Positions 8,375 to 16,363 of a DNA stretch of 64,000 nucleotides are shown piece by piece (the stretch's first letter is position 1; the number at the start of each line of letters is the position of its first letter). A program made the position numbers and the translations under genes. Location of the stretch: contig NZ_CP025432.1 of assembly GCF_002847445.1 (NCBI RefSeq), positions 124,001-188,000 on the forward strand, in the 5' to 3' direction. This DNA is from Paracoccus zhejiangensis (GTDB lineage Bacteria > Pseudomonadota > Alphaproteobacteria > Rhodobacterales > Rhodobacteraceae). Below the pieces are notes generated by a model. That model did no database searches, had not been told where the DNA came from, and worked only from the letters and a program-made list of their open reading frames with translations.

Positions 8375-9534
8375 GGTTCCACCCTCACCTGCAGATAGCG
8401 CTCATCCTCGAGATAGGCCTGGACCAGCAGCGCGTTCCGCGCCGCCTCGATCTTTTGCCGCGTGGCCCGCAGCCGGATCAGGATCATGCCCATCCGCGCG
8501 ACCTCGCCCCGCGCATAGCTGTTCAGATCCATCGCCTCCTTGACCGAGCCGGTGGCCTCGAGCTGGCTCAGGATCGAGCGCAGCCGCGTGGCAGAGGCCC
8601 GCATCGTCTCCATGCTGGAGACGGCGTAATGCGTCCCGGCATCCGAGAGGTTCGAGGCCTCGGCAATCGCCAGGTCCCTGGGATCGAGTGTGCCGAGGGC
8701 ATCGGCAGCCCCGCCCATGCGCGCGGCGTAGCGGCTGTAGGTGCCGCTGATCTTCTGCACATAATCCTGGGTTTCCCTGTAAGGCGGGATGCCATTGTAT
8801 TTCTGGACGGCGCCGGGGCCGGCATTATAGGCGGCCAAGGCCAGCTCCATCCGGCCAAACCTGCCCAGCTGTTCCAGCAGGTAACGGGCCCCGCCCTCGA
8901 GCTGCAGCCGCGGATCGTCGTAATAGGCCGGATAGATGCCCAGATATCGCGCCGTGCCGGGAATGATCTGGGTCAGCCCGAAAGCCGCTTTCGGGCTCTT
9001 CGCGCCGATGGAGAAATTCGATTCCTGCTTCACCAGCGCCTGGAACCAGCAGCGGAACTCCACTGCGTTGATGCCCGCCCGGCCAAGCGCCGGATGCCCG
9101 CCGAACCGGATCGCCGTCTCCGCGATCATCTGCTCGATCGTCACCGGCGCATCGCCCATGATCCGGTCGGCATAGGGGTTGTTGTCGTCGATGGCATAGA
9201 CCCTCGAGGCCGCATCGGCGCTGCCTGCGCCGCCACCCTCTTCCAGGCCCGGAATAAACGCGCTGGTGCCGGTCAGCAGGTCCAGCGTGTCCTCGAGTGC
9301 CGCCAGCTGTTCCGCTTCCCGCGCCAGGAGCGCCGCCTGCCGCGCGGTCTCTCCGGCCTCGGCGGCCCGCGTCTCGCGCCCGGTGTCACGCTGGAGAAGG
9401 ATCGCGAGCAGGCCCCTGGCGTCGATATCCGGCACGCCCTGGGCCAGCACCGCAAGCGGTGCCGCAGCCAGGCCGGCCGCCAGCGCGAGGCGGCCGGCCC
9501 GCCCGAGCCGCAGATCACTCCACCGCAGGAACAT
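8371..9534 (-). CDS. Secreted lytic transglycosylase framed by VirB5-like ends
   Basis: The protein has a signal peptide, a VirB5-like N-terminus (QGVPDIDARGLLAILLQ, helical), then an SLT domain with the catalytic-Glu signature (LVKQESNFSIGAKSPKAAFG), the GLTQIIPGTA motif and the [13 protein letters not shown] motif. The C-terminal region (ATGSVKEAMDLNSYARGEVA, ending YLQVRVEP) parallels the neighbouring VirB5. The SLT domain would open peptidoglycan for T4SS assembly, as VirB1 does. I prefer the ATG at 9534, inside the end of the upstream lipoprotein gene, over the longer frame. Confidence 0.88.
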   Translation of the reverse strand: MFLRWSDLRLGRAGRLALAAGLAAAPLAVLAQGVPDIDARGLLAILLQRDTGRETRAAEAGETARQAALLAREAEQLAALEDTLDLLTGTSAFIPGLEEGGGAGSADAASRVYAIDDNNPYADRIMGDAPVTIEQMIAETAIRFGGHPALGRAGINAVEFRCWFQALVKQESNFSIGAKSPKAAFGLTQIIPGTARYLGIYPAYYDDPRLQLEGGARYLLEQLGRFGRMELALAAYNAGPGAVQKYNGIPPYRETQDYVQKISGTYSRYAARMGGAADALGTLDPRDLAIAEASNLSDAGTHYAVSSMETMRASATRLRSILSQLEATGSVKEAMDLNSYARGEVARMGMILIRLRATRQKIEAARNALLVQAYLEDERYLQVRVEP

Positions 9535-9664
9535 GGCGGAAATCGCAATCACCCGCGGCAAGAAGCGTCATGCTGGTCCAGCAATTGCTCTTCCTGATCG
9601 GCGTCTCGCCGCAACCTGCCAGGAGCGGCAGGGTGGCCATGAGCAGGATCATCGCCGTCCTCAT
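9515..9664 (-). CDS. virB7: VirB7-like small lipoprotein
   Basis: A 49-residue lipoprotein: basic start (MRTAMILLMATLPLLAGCGE) with a clear lipobox LLAGC, then a short tail with two further Cys residues (SNCWTS and GDCDF). Size, lipobox and position directly after virB4 fit VirB7, which anchors the T4SS core complex to the outer membrane. The ATG at 9664 is overlapped by the virB4 stop, and its 3' end overlaps the transglycosylase start by 20 bases. Confidence 0.75.
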   Translation of the reverse strand: MRTAMILLMATLPLLAGCGETPIRKSNCWTSMTLLAAGDCDFRHVPAVE

Positions 9665-12028
9665 CTAATCCCTCCTCCAGAACATCGGTCTCGTTGCGTA
9701 ATCCTCGCCAAAGGCCTGTTTCGCCGCCGCATCGCTGCCAAGCGCTGCCAGCAGCGGGCCGAGGGCGGAGAGATCGGCATTGAGCACCGTCGCGCCGGTC
9801 GGGCCGGCCCAGAGCACCTCGCGCGCGCCGCGCGATCCGCTGAGCAGGAAGCTCAGCTGGTTCTCGGTGAGGTTGTACCCGTCATAATCCCGTTCCGTCG
9901 CCCGGCTGTTCGGAAACAGCATCCGGTTCGGCAGGCCCTCGAGGATCGATTTGGCCTTGCTGTCCCGGATCTGGCTCGGGAACTGCGTCATCAGGACCAT
10001 CACCACGTTCTGCTTGCGCACCGTCGGCAGCCATTTCGGCACCCGCCGCGAGAAATACGCGTCGTCCATCACCCGGCTGGCCTCGTCGATCAGCACCAGG
10101 GTTGGCCGGTGATCCTCGAACATGAGGTCGAGACGGCGGAAGATATAGCTCAGCACCGCCATGCGCTCGACCGGCAGGTCGAGGATTTCCGTCAGGTCAA
10201 TCCCGAGCACGGTCCCCGCCTCCTCGAAATCGACAATCGGTCGCTCGGCCGCGCCGAAGACCCAGGCATAGCGGCCCGCCGGTCCCCATTCGCCGATCCG
10301 CATGGCCAGGTTGCGGCCATCATTCACATCGCCGATCAGGTCCTGGAAATGCCGGAAGTCGCGAAGCTCGGCCGGGGCCTGCCCGTTCTGCCGGATGGCG
10401 GATTTCAGCGCCTCGGATTGCTGCGGCGTCAGCGGCGCACCGCCCCGCTCGACCAGGGTGGAGAGCCAGTCCATCTGCCAGGCCTCGCCGCGCGGGCCGG
10501 TTTCGGTCAGAAGCGGGCTCAGCCCGGTCGGCTGGCCGGCAAGGATCACGGCATAGGAGCCGCCAAGCGCGGTCACCACCGGGCGCAGGGCCTTATCCTT
10601 GTCAAAGAGGATGAGACGGATGCCGGCCCGCATCGCCTGGCTGGCGAGGAACGCCATTGTCGTCGACTTGCCGGCATCGGAGGGACCGAGGACCAGCGTA
10701 TGGCCAAGCGTCGGATCGGCAGGCGCCGGTTTGCCGGGCCGGTGCCAGCTGAAGCGATGGGCAGACCCGCCCGCCGTCTCCAGCACCGTGATCGGCGTCT
10801 GCCAGGGCAGGCCGGAGGCTGGCGTGCCGGCATCCTCCATATGCAGAGACGCCATATCGGCAAAGGTCACCGTGCTGACGGCCATCTCAAAGCACTGATA
10901 GTCTTGGTTGCCCGGATGCTGGGCAAAGAAGGTGGCCTCCTGGGCGCGCATGGTGCGCGTCAGCGTCACCTTCATCCGCTCGGCGATGCCGCGGATATGG
11001 GCGACGCGGGCGTCCAGTTCCGCCTGGCTGTCCGCGAAGATCGTGATCGAGAGTTGATGCGCGCCGATCCCGAGTTTCCCGGTCTCCACATCATCGGCCG
11101 CCTGCAGCAGCTGTGCCTCGATCGTCGGCACCAGGTCGCCGGCGGCGCGGATCTGGTTGACCCGGCGCTTCACCCGCCCGGATATCCTGTGATTGGCGAC
11201 CGGGGTGAAGGAATGGCAGATCACCGTATCAATGGACGTGTCGAGCGCATCGAGCATGCCCGGCCAGGTTGTCTCGCTGTATTTCCAGATCGCCAGCGTC
11301 GCCGCGTATCGCGGCCGGTCGAAGCCTTCCTCGACCGTCATCGTGCCTCGGGCCGGATCTAAGGCCAGGGCGATATGGGACAGATCTTCGGCGATCAGGG
11401 TGCGCGCGCCGCGATAGTCCTTGCGCAAAACCGCGGTGTTGATGGCCGCGAGGAAGCCCAGCAGGCTGCCATCGCCGATCTTCAGGCGGCGGGTACCGAC
11501 CGCAAGGCTGGTCTCGATGATCGACACGACCTCGCGCAGCTCGTGCAGCCGCCGGGCGGTATTCTTGTCGAAGAGACGGCTGGCGGCCGTCCCGAAGAGC
11601 GGCACCCGCAAGGGCCGCACCTGGTTGCGGACGACCGTCAGCACCAGCACGAACTCGTGCAGGTTCCTGCGCTCGAGATGCGCCTGCCAGGCCCGATCGA
11701 CATCCGCCGCAAAGCCCTCGCCGCGGATCGGCGTCAGCCCGAGGGCGGCCGGGCGCATCATCCGGTGGAGATAGATGGTGAAACGCTCGTCGAGCCCGTC
11801 GAGGACATGGGCGAAGGCCCGCCGCAGCTCGTGGATATCGCCATCCGAACTGGTGGTGCCGTCGATCCCGGTCACCTCCAGCGCCATCAGCAGCCCGTTC
11901 TCGCGGGTGCGGATCGTCTCGTCATCGATCTCCAGCACATAGGGCAGGTGCCGATAGAGCTTCAGGTCGGCCGGCAGGACTGCGCGGGCCCGTTCGCTCA
12001 GCTCGTTCAGGTCGCGGGCATTAAACAT
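9665..12028 (-). CDS. virB4: VirB4 T4SS ATPase
   Basis: A roughly 787-residue ATPase, the family's normal length. The Walker A motif is GPSDAGKS, within LVLGPSDAGKSTTMAFLA, and the Walker B region is PTLVLIDEASRVM. Motifs downstream include MVLMTQFPSQI and PNSRATERDY. The start at 12028 (MFNARDLNEL) overlaps the end of virB3 by 8 bases and fits family N-termini better than the longer frame. It drives pilus subunit extraction and substrate translocation. Confidence 0.96.
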   Translation of the reverse strand: MFNARDLNELSERARAVLPADLKLYRHLPYVLEIDDETIRTRENGLLMALEVTGIDGTTSSDGDIHELRRAFAHVLDGLDERFTIYLHRMMRPAALGLTPIRGEGFAADVDRAWQAHLERRNLHEFVLVLTVVRNQVRPLRVPLFGTAASRLFDKNTARRLHELREVVSIIETSLAVGTRRLKIGDGSLLGFLAAINTAVLRKDYRGARTLIAEDLSHIALALDPARGTMTVEEGFDRPRYAATLAIWKYSETTWPGMLDALDTSIDTVICHSFTPVANHRISGRVKRRVNQIRAAGDLVPTIEAQLLQAADDVETGKLGIGAHQLSITIFADSQAELDARVAHIRGIAERMKVTLTRTMRAQEATFFAQHPGNQDYQCFEMAVSTVTFADMASLHMEDAGTPASGLPWQTPITVLETAGGSAHRFSWHRPGKPAPADPTLGHTLVLGPSDAGKSTTMAFLASQAMRAGIRLILFDKDKALRPVVTALGGSYAVILAGQPTGLSPLLTETGPRGEAWQMDWLSTLVERGGAPLTPQQSEALKSAIRQNGQAPAELRDFRHFQDLIGDVNDGRNLAMRIGEWGPAGRYAWVFGAAERPIVDFEEAGTVLGIDLTEILDLPVERMAVLSYIFRRLDLMFEDHRPTLVLIDEASRVMDDAYFSRRVPKWLPTVRKQNVVMVLMTQFPSQIRDSKAKSILEGLPNRMLFPNSRATERDYDGYNLTENQLSFLLSGSRGAREVLWAGPTGATVLNADLSALGPLLAALGSDAAAKQAFGEDYATRPMFWRRD

Positions 12029-12299
12029 GGCGCCGCACCCGCTTCGCCCGCCGTGCAGCCAGGCGCGGCGGCGTGCGCCGAAGGATGACGGCCAGGACCC
12101 GGTGGCCATGGGGGTTGATGATCGTGGCGATGCGGGCGGCCGGGTACCAGATGAGGCCCGTCATGAGCCAGGGCATCCATTTGAACCAGATGAAGGGCAG
12201 CATCACCAGCGCCCCGACCGCCAGCGTATAGGGCATGGGCAGGCCGGCGAGGCTGGCCTGCCGCGAAAGGCCGAGAATGACCGGAGTGCGCTCGCTCAT
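12021..12299 (-). CDS. virB3: VirB3 inner-membrane protein
   Basis: A 92-residue protein starting MSERTPVILGLSRQASLAGL, with two closely spaced hydrophobic segments (YTLAVGALVMLPFIWF and MTGLIWYPAARIATII) and a basic tail. Size, N-terminus and position between virB2 and virB4 are typical of VirB3. The start sits at the virB2 stop. Confidence 0.92.
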   Translation of the reverse strand: MSERTPVILGLSRQASLAGLPMPYTLAVGALVMLPFIWFKWMPWLMTGLIWYPAARIATIINPHGHRVLAVILRRTPPRLAARRAKRVRRHV

Positions 12300-12670
12300 C
12301 AGGTGAACACCGCTTTCAGCTGGTTGACGATATTGGTCGCGCCGAAGGCAAAGAAGGCGCCGATGCAGATCATCAGCACCCACATCCAGCTGATGCGGTT
12401 GAAGGCCGCCAGAAGCCCGGTCACGATCAGTGCCACGGTGAAGAAGAGCGTGATCGGATTGCCCTTGAGCCAGGTCAGAAAGCTGGTGCCGAGCGTGTCG
12501 ATCTTCGAGAATTGCACGCCGCCCCCGCTGCCGCTTGTCTGGGCCAGGGCGTGGTTGGCCGCGAGGAGCAGGATGGCCAGGACCAGGGCTTTTACCCCGC
12601 TCCCCGATCTCCACCGGGACCGGATGGCGGCCTTTGTCTCTGCGCAGGGCGTCGTGATAAGAATTCGCAT
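12299..12670 (-). CDS. virB2: VirB2 major pilin
   Basis: A 123-residue pre-pilin with a long signal region (KALVLAILLLAANHALAQ), then a mature part with two hydrophobic segments (TLFFTVALIVTGLLAAF and WMWVLMICIGAFFAFGAT), as in VirB2/TrbC pilins. The start at 12670 has an AAAGGAAT site upstream; a longer frame is unlikely. It encodes the transfer pilus subunit. Confidence 0.92.
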   Translation of the reverse strand: MRILITTPCAETKAAIRSRWRSGSGVKALVLAILLLAANHALAQTSGSGGGVQFSKIDTLGTSFLTWLKGNPITLFFTVALIVTGLLAAFNRISWMWVLMICIGAFFAFGATNIVNQLKAVFT

Positions 12671-12764
12671 CTGCGATTCCTTTCTGGTTTCGTGGATCGA
12701 AGGCCGGGGCGGACCGGTCCCCACACCTTGGACCGCCCTGGCCGGTATCAGATGTGCCACCCCC

Positions 12765-13481
12765 TCATCGGGACCCTATCAGCCTTGCGTGATGGGACAG
12801 GATGCGCCGCACATAGGTCCGGGTTTCCGGGTAGGGCGGCACACCGCCATATTTGTGCACGGCGCCGGGGCCGGCGTTATAGGCCGCCAGCGCCAGCATC
12901 GGAGAGCGGAAGGTGCCAAGCTGGGTGAGCAGATAGCGCGCCCCGCCATCGAGATTCTGCATCGGGTCGCGCGGGTTGACCCCAAGCCGCGCCGCGGTGC
13001 CGGGCATCAGCTGCGCCAGGCCCCGCGCCCCCTTGGAGCTCACCGCCCCCGGATTGAAGCGCGATTCCTGCCAGATCATCGCCTGGAACAGCGCCATCCA
13101 TTCGCCGCGGCTCAAGCCGGCCGCCGTGATCGCAGGGTGGTTCTGGTAGCGCGCCGCCGTCGCCCGCACCCCCTCCAGCGCCGTCGGGTAGCTGCCGACC
13201 GGGATCTCTCCCGCGGTGAAGTTCATCTGGCCGGACGTGGATCTGCCCGACGGCGCCAGTTCGTCCGGAGACGCGCCTTCCGGTTCCGGCGGCGGGATCA
13301 GTTCGCCGCGCCGATCGTAGCGATAAACCGCACGCTGGCGGGGGTCGATCGAGGTTGCCGCGCCCTCGGTCGTGGCGCCGAAGCGGATGACGTCGGCTTT
13401 GCCCTTGGCCGGCAAGACAAAAAAGGACGAGACGACCACCGCAACCAGGAGCAGACCGAAACAGCGGGTCCGCTTGGGCAG
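12765..13481 (-). CDS. virB1: VirB1-type lytic transglycosylase (start uncertain)
   Basis: A second SLT enzyme in the operon. It has a hydrophobic export segment ([19 protein letters not shown]), the catalytic-Glu region [20 protein letters not shown], then [15 protein letters not shown] and [19 protein letters not shown]. It is the first large gene of the VirB cluster. No good ATG lies near the signal segment. A CTG at 13481 would give a plausible signal peptide; upstream ATG codons would force a long overlap with the preceding gene. The domain call is firm, the start is not. Confidence 0.85.
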   Translation of the reverse strand: MPKRTRCFGLLLVAVVVSSFFVLPAKGKADVIRFGATTEGAATSIDPRQRAVYRYDRRGELIPPPEPEGASPDELAPSGRSTSGQMNFTAGEIPVGSYPTALEGVRATAARYQNHPAITAAGLSRGEWMALFQAMIWQESRFNPGAVSSKGARGLAQLMPGTAARLGVNPRDPMQNLDGGARYLLTQLGTFRSPMLALAAYNAGPGAVHKYGGVPPYPETRTYVRRILSHHARLIGSR

Positions 13482-13494
13482 CGCAGGCGCTTCT

Positions 13495-13839
13495 CTACTC
13501 TGCTTCCGGCCCGGAAAGGTTCTGGACGAAGATCTCGCCTTTTCGCATGGGTACTCTTGGGCCAGCCACGCCGAGGCCGTCCATGAACGAGATAAGCCCA
13601 TTGGTCGTCTTGAAAAGACGCATTTCCATGATGTTGCGTGTCGTTGTGAGATAGCGGGCAATCGACTCGTCTGGCGCGACGATTCGAACCGCCCAACGCC
13701 CGAAGATGTTTGAATGTCGTTCGGCGGCTGATTCGATGCATTCGGCTTCCAGCCGCCATCCTTCGCCGAGGAGCTGTCTGATTCCGCTTTCACTGACCGC
13801 ATAGGGTGCGCCACCAAGCTTTGTGTGGTTGTCGGTCAC
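13495..13839 (-). CDS. Small hypothetical protein at the head of the transfer operon
   Basis: A 114-residue protein with a GTG start at 13839 and a GAGAGG site upstream. It has no signal peptide or membrane segment. It contains [16 protein letters not shown] and a beta-rich second half. It is the first gene downstream of the large inverted repeat at 13860-13896 and upstream of virB1, so its expression probably reports control of the tra operon. No family recognised. Confidence 0.7.
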   Translation of the reverse strand: MTDNHTKLGGAPYAVSESGIRQLLGEGWRLEAECIESAAERHSNIFGRWAVRIVAPDESIARYLTTTRNIMEMRLFKTTNGLISFMDGLGVAGPRVPMRKGEIFVQNLSGPEAE

Positions 13840-13859
13840 GGGTCAGCCTCTCACCGCCC

Positions 13860-13896
13860 GCATTTCTGCAGTTTCAACGCAAAACTGCAGAAATGC
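13860..13896. promoter_or_regulatory. Perfect 15-bp inverted repeat before the transfer operon
   Basis: Arms 13860-13874 and 13882-13896 are perfect reverse complements (core CATTTCTGCAGTTT / AAACTGCAGAAATG) around a 7-base spacer. It lies 20 bases upstream of the first tra-operon gene. Part of the right arm is repeated at 14967-14980 before luxR. Likely an operator, with the LuxR-type protein the natural candidate; a transcription-termination role is less likely because no T-run follows. Confidence 0.7.
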
Positions 13897-14022
13897 AAGG
13901 CCCTAGTTTCAGTTCCCAGCACATCTTGGTGCCTTTTGAGGAAAACTAGGAGACTTGCAGAGATTTGCCAAGAAAGGACTCGCCGATGCGCACGAGCAAT
14001 TTTCTACAACCATCAGCAGTAG

Positions 14023-14688
14023 TTAGCTTTGACGGACCTTGTCAGAATCTCTCGTTTTGCCGGCCCTTGCCTCGGCCGGCGTAATGACGTCGCAACCGAA
14101 GGCAATGAACCGGCCACTTTCGTTCTGGACGACCTCACCGAGCCGCATCGGCGACCAACCGAGCCTGGTCGCCATCCGCATGAAAGCGGGGGATCCGAGA
14201 AAGAGGCATTTTCCCGCGCCAACCGCGAACAGATAGGCGTTCGCAACCTCAAGGATCGCCTCGACGATGCCGAGTGTGGGATCGGCAATCAACCTGGTAA
14301 GTTCCCAGGTCCTGTCGTCCATGGGAGGGTTGTTGCTGCACAAATCTTGTGGAAGTCCGGGCAGCAGCCCCAGATAGGCATCCCGGATCATGTAGCTGTA
14401 GACGACCGAACCCCAGCCATGGCTACGGTCTGTGCGCTTCAGCCTCGCGCCACCCACGACCCGACCGTTCTGATGGGCGATCACATAGGTCGTGTCGAAG
14501 GTATCATACTGTTCGAATTCAATGTCTTCGGCATGATGAAGGCGCCAGGCTTTCTGGTCGACGAAGACCTTTTTCCGCATGCGCAAGAAGGCTGCGACCA
14601 AATGGTACCGGGCCAGATCCCCGGGGAGGGTAATCACCTCAATACGCACCTCCGAGGTGGTATCAGCATTGATCGGTCGCAGGTGCAT
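14023..14688 (-). CDS. LuxI-family acyl-homoserine-lactone synthase
   Basis: A 221-residue protein that would make an N-acyl-homoserine lactone signal from S-adenosylmethionine and an acyl carrier. Family residues visible are R38, F42 and W48 in FLRMRKKVFVDQKAW, the acidic cluster EFEQYD at 57-62, and R82 in VVGGARLKR. One conserved Asp of the family (E-x-D) appears as Glu59. The gene lies between a divergent luxR and the transfer operon, as in plasmids where quorum sensing controls conjugation. Confidence 0.88.
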   Translation of the reverse strand: MHLRPINADTTSEVRIEVITLPGDLARYHLVAAFLRMRKKVFVDQKAWRLHHAEDIEFEQYDTFDTTYVIAHQNGRVVGGARLKRTDRSHGWGSVVYSYMIRDAYLGLLPGLPQDLCSNNPPMDDRTWELTRLIADPTLGIVEAILEVANAYLFAVGAGKCLFLGSPAFMRMATRLGWSPMRLGEVVQNESGRFIAFGCDVITPAEARAGKTRDSDKVRQS

Positions 14689-14697
14689 GCCCAGGAT

Positions 14698-14898
14698 TTA
14701 GTGCCTCAACTCGTCTGGTAGTCGTGCCAGGCCGAGGAACTGCCGACCGGGTACGATAGGATTTGGCAACCAAAGCCCGCGATTCGTAACCTCCACGCGG
14801 AGGACACCATCGACTGCATACTGGTCAAAATACTCGAGCATGGTCTCCACCATGTCTTTGGTGAACTCCGCTTCGGTCAGGATTCTCGTCAAGCTCAT
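14698..14898 (-). CDS. Small hypothetical protein upstream of the AHL synthase
   Basis: A 66-residue protein starting MSLTRILTEAEFTKDMVETM; its stop is 10 bases before the luxI start, so the two are probably co-transcribed. It is mostly helical at the N-terminus with a beta-like second half and has no membrane segment. Position between luxR and luxI suggests a modulator of the quorum-sensing circuit, but no family is recognised. Confidence 0.6.
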   Translation of the reverse strand: MSLTRILTEAEFTKDMVETMLEYFDQYAVDGVLRVEVTNRGLWLPNPIVPGRQFLGLARLPDELRH

Positions 14899-14966
14899 GG
14901 CGCCACCGATGTTTTCCTGCAGTTGATTGCCTTTCTAAACGACAACATCGTAGGTTGTCTCTAGCA

Positions 14967-14980
14967 AAACTGCAGAAATG
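14967..14980. promoter_or_regulatory. Repeat of the tra-operon half-site in the luxR/luxI intergenic region
   Basis: AAACTGCAGAAATG is identical to one arm of the inverted repeat at 13882-13895, and the match extends 3 bases further upstream. A degenerate inverted relative lies at 14912-14925 (TTTTCCTGCAGTTG). The site is about 55 bases before the luxR start and upstream of the divergent luxI operon. Confidence 0.6.
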
Positions 14981-15035
14981 ACTTTTCAGTTAGTCCGATA
15001 AGACATACCGTTTGGGCATATTCCGGGAGATTGCG

Positions 15036-15653
15036 ATGCTCCATGACCTTATTCCAAGCTTTGACGCTGAGGTTGCAAAGCTGAACGAGCTGGCACCGTC
15101 GGGCTGGATCATGGGCTTCAACTTGACCTACAGGGGTCCTGAGCACCTGCACAACGGCTATCCGGACGGCTGGCGAAAGATCTATGAAGAGCGCAACTAT
15201 TTCTTTGGTGACCCGATCGCGGCCTGGACGATGCTCAACGAGGGCGCGATCCGTTGGTCGGAGGTGAAAATCCCCGACATGCGGGGGGTGATGCCGGAAG
15301 CGCGGAAGTTCGGCCTCAACTACGGAGTCGCGATCTCGCGAAAGGTGGCTCGGAAACGGTCATTTCTGACGATATCGCGCGCCGACCGTGAGTTCCGGGA
15401 CGATGAAATCCTCACCACCCAAGCCAAGTTCTCCCTCTGGAACGACCTCGTCGTAAACCGGGCTTCGCTCACGGATGGCGAAATCGATGTGCTGCGGTGT
15501 TTTCGCGATGGTCTCGGGCAGGCCGAGACCGCAGAGACCCTCGGCATCTCGGAATCGACGGTCAAGCAGCGCGCGGTGAAGGCATGCGCCAAACTCAATG
15601 CGAAGACACGGACGCAGGCTGTCGCGCTTGCGGTTGCCCGGAACTATCTCTGA
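15036..15653 (+). CDS. LuxR-family autoinducer-binding transcriptional regulator
   Basis: About 205 residues: an N-terminal autoinducer-binding domain (YRGPEHLHNGYPDGWRKIY, then YFFGDPIAAWT and RWSEV) and a C-terminal helix-turn-helix of the GerE/LuxR type (LTDGEIDVLRCFRDGLGQAE, LGISESTVKQRAVKACAKLN). The start at 15036 has GGGAG eight bases upstream; a TTG at 15012 is a weaker alternative. It is divergent from the luxI operon and is the likely sensor of its product. Confidence 0.9.
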   Translation: MLHDLIPSFDAEVAKLNELAPSGWIMGFNLTYRGPEHLHNGYPDGWRKIYEERNYFFGDPIAAWTMLNEGAIRWSEVKIPDMRGVMPEARKFGLNYGVAISRKVARKRSFLTISRADREFRDDEILTTQAKFSLWNDLVVNRASLTDGEIDVLRCFRDGLGQAETAETLGISESTVKQRAVKACAKLNAKTRTQAVALAVARNYL

Positions 15654-15753
15654 ACTGCCCGAATGGATTGTCCGAAAAGGCACATGTCTGATTTTCGGCT
15701 TTCACAACCAGTTCGATTATGCCCTCTGGTATTTGCAACCAGAGGTTATGGTG

Positions 15754-15963
15754 ATGACAGAGAAGCGCCTTTTCGCGAACCCTGTTCAACGGATCTCCAC
15801 ACCGACAGCCGAAGGCTGGCTCTATCTCTGGAACGATGGATCATTGCAGGTCATGTGGGACAAGGCGCCACCGCAACTGTCAGCAGCCAGCCCAGCACCG
15901 CCTCAGCAAGATTCAATATTGCAGATACGCAGCAATACTGCAATATTGAATCCAAGACGCTGA
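15754..15963 (+). CDS. Small hypothetical protein downstream of luxR
   Basis: A 69-residue frame starting MTEKRLFANPVQRISTPTAE, with AGAGG about ten bases upstream; an ATG at 15748 is an alternative start. It contains GWLYLWNDGSLQVMWDK and then a Pro/Ser-rich tail. Its 3' end runs through the 15910-15952 inverted repeat, so the C-terminal residues may be fortuitous. Function unknown. Confidence 0.5.
   Translation: MTEKRLFANPVQRISTPTAEGWLYLWNDGSLQVMWDKAPPQLSAASPAPPQQDSILQIRSNTAILNPRR
15910..15952. promoter_or_regulatory. Perfect 15-bp inverted repeat with the same geometry as the tra operator
   Basis: Arms 15910-15924 (GATTCAATATTGCAG) and 15938-15952 are perfect reverse complements around a 13-base spacer. 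Like the site at 13860-13896 it contains TGCAG-N13-CTGCA with ACGCA inside the spacer. It lies just upstream of the small secreted-protein operon, so a shared regulator is likely. Confidence 0.6.
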
Positions 15964-15976
15964 GAGGAAGCACTTC

Positions 15977-16027
15977 ATGATCAACATCCAGATTCAGGAA
16001 AGTCGACCGAACGCCGCGATCCCGTGA
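15977..16027 (+). CDS. 16-residue leader peptide coupled to the next gene
   Basis: A short ORF starting MINIQIQESRPNAAIP with a good ribosome site (GAGAGGAAG, about 6 bases upstream). Its stop overlaps the GTG start of the next gene (GTGA). The arrangement suggests translational coupling rather than a functional peptide, but a microprotein cannot be excluded. Confidence 0.4.
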   Translation: MINIQIQESRPNAAIP

Positions 16028-16350
16028 CGACGACCACCGTCGCGTGCCGAAGACATCTTTCGACGTTTGCCCTTGGCGCGATCTGCATCGTGCTGCCGGC
16101 AAGTTGTCTTGCGGTCGAAATCTGCATCCCGCCGGACCACCCGATCGTGCCTGAATCGGATGATCTTCTGGTCGAATATGCCGAGATCATCGAGGAGGAG
16201 TTCGAAATCTATTTCAAAGAGATAACGACGTACTTCGACTGCATGGACCGAAGCCGGCACGAGGCGTTCCTGCTCGCACAGCGCCGGACAGGTGCTTACC
16301 AGAATTTCCTGCACCGTCTGGAGGTCGCGAGAAGAACTTCAGGCCAATGA
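16024..16350 (+). CDS. Small secreted hypothetical protein
   Basis: A 108-residue protein with a GTG start overlapping the leader ORF stop. The N-terminal signal segment is LSTFALGAICIVLPASCLAV; the mature part is acidic and helical (LLVEYAEIIEEEFEIYFKEI) with a few Cys residues. Export to the periplasm is likely. It is followed directly by another secreted protein gene. Family not recognised; probably a conjugation accessory. Confidence 0.65.
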   Translation: MTTTTVACRRHLSTFALGAICIVLPASCLAVEICIPPDHPIVPESDDLLVEYAEIIEEEFEIYFKEITTYFDCMDRSRHEAFLLAQRRTGAYQNFLHRLEVARRTSGQ

Positions 16351-16363
16351 GAGGAATAGAAAC

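Noticed and set aside
9266-11362. Long plus-strand open frame (698 codons) opposite virB4
   Set aside because: It is an antisense shadow of a well-supported VirB4 gene in GC-rich DNA, with Arg/Gly/Ala/Pro-rich composition and no motif.
12027-13586. Plus-strand open frame (519 codons) opposite virB2-virB3-virB1
   Set aside because: It spans several real minus-strand genes and has no recognisable domain.
13931-14050. Short plus-strand ORF (MRTSNFLQPS...) with an AAAGGA site near 13974
   Set aside because: It runs antisense into the 3' end of the AHL synthase gene and has no distinctive feature.
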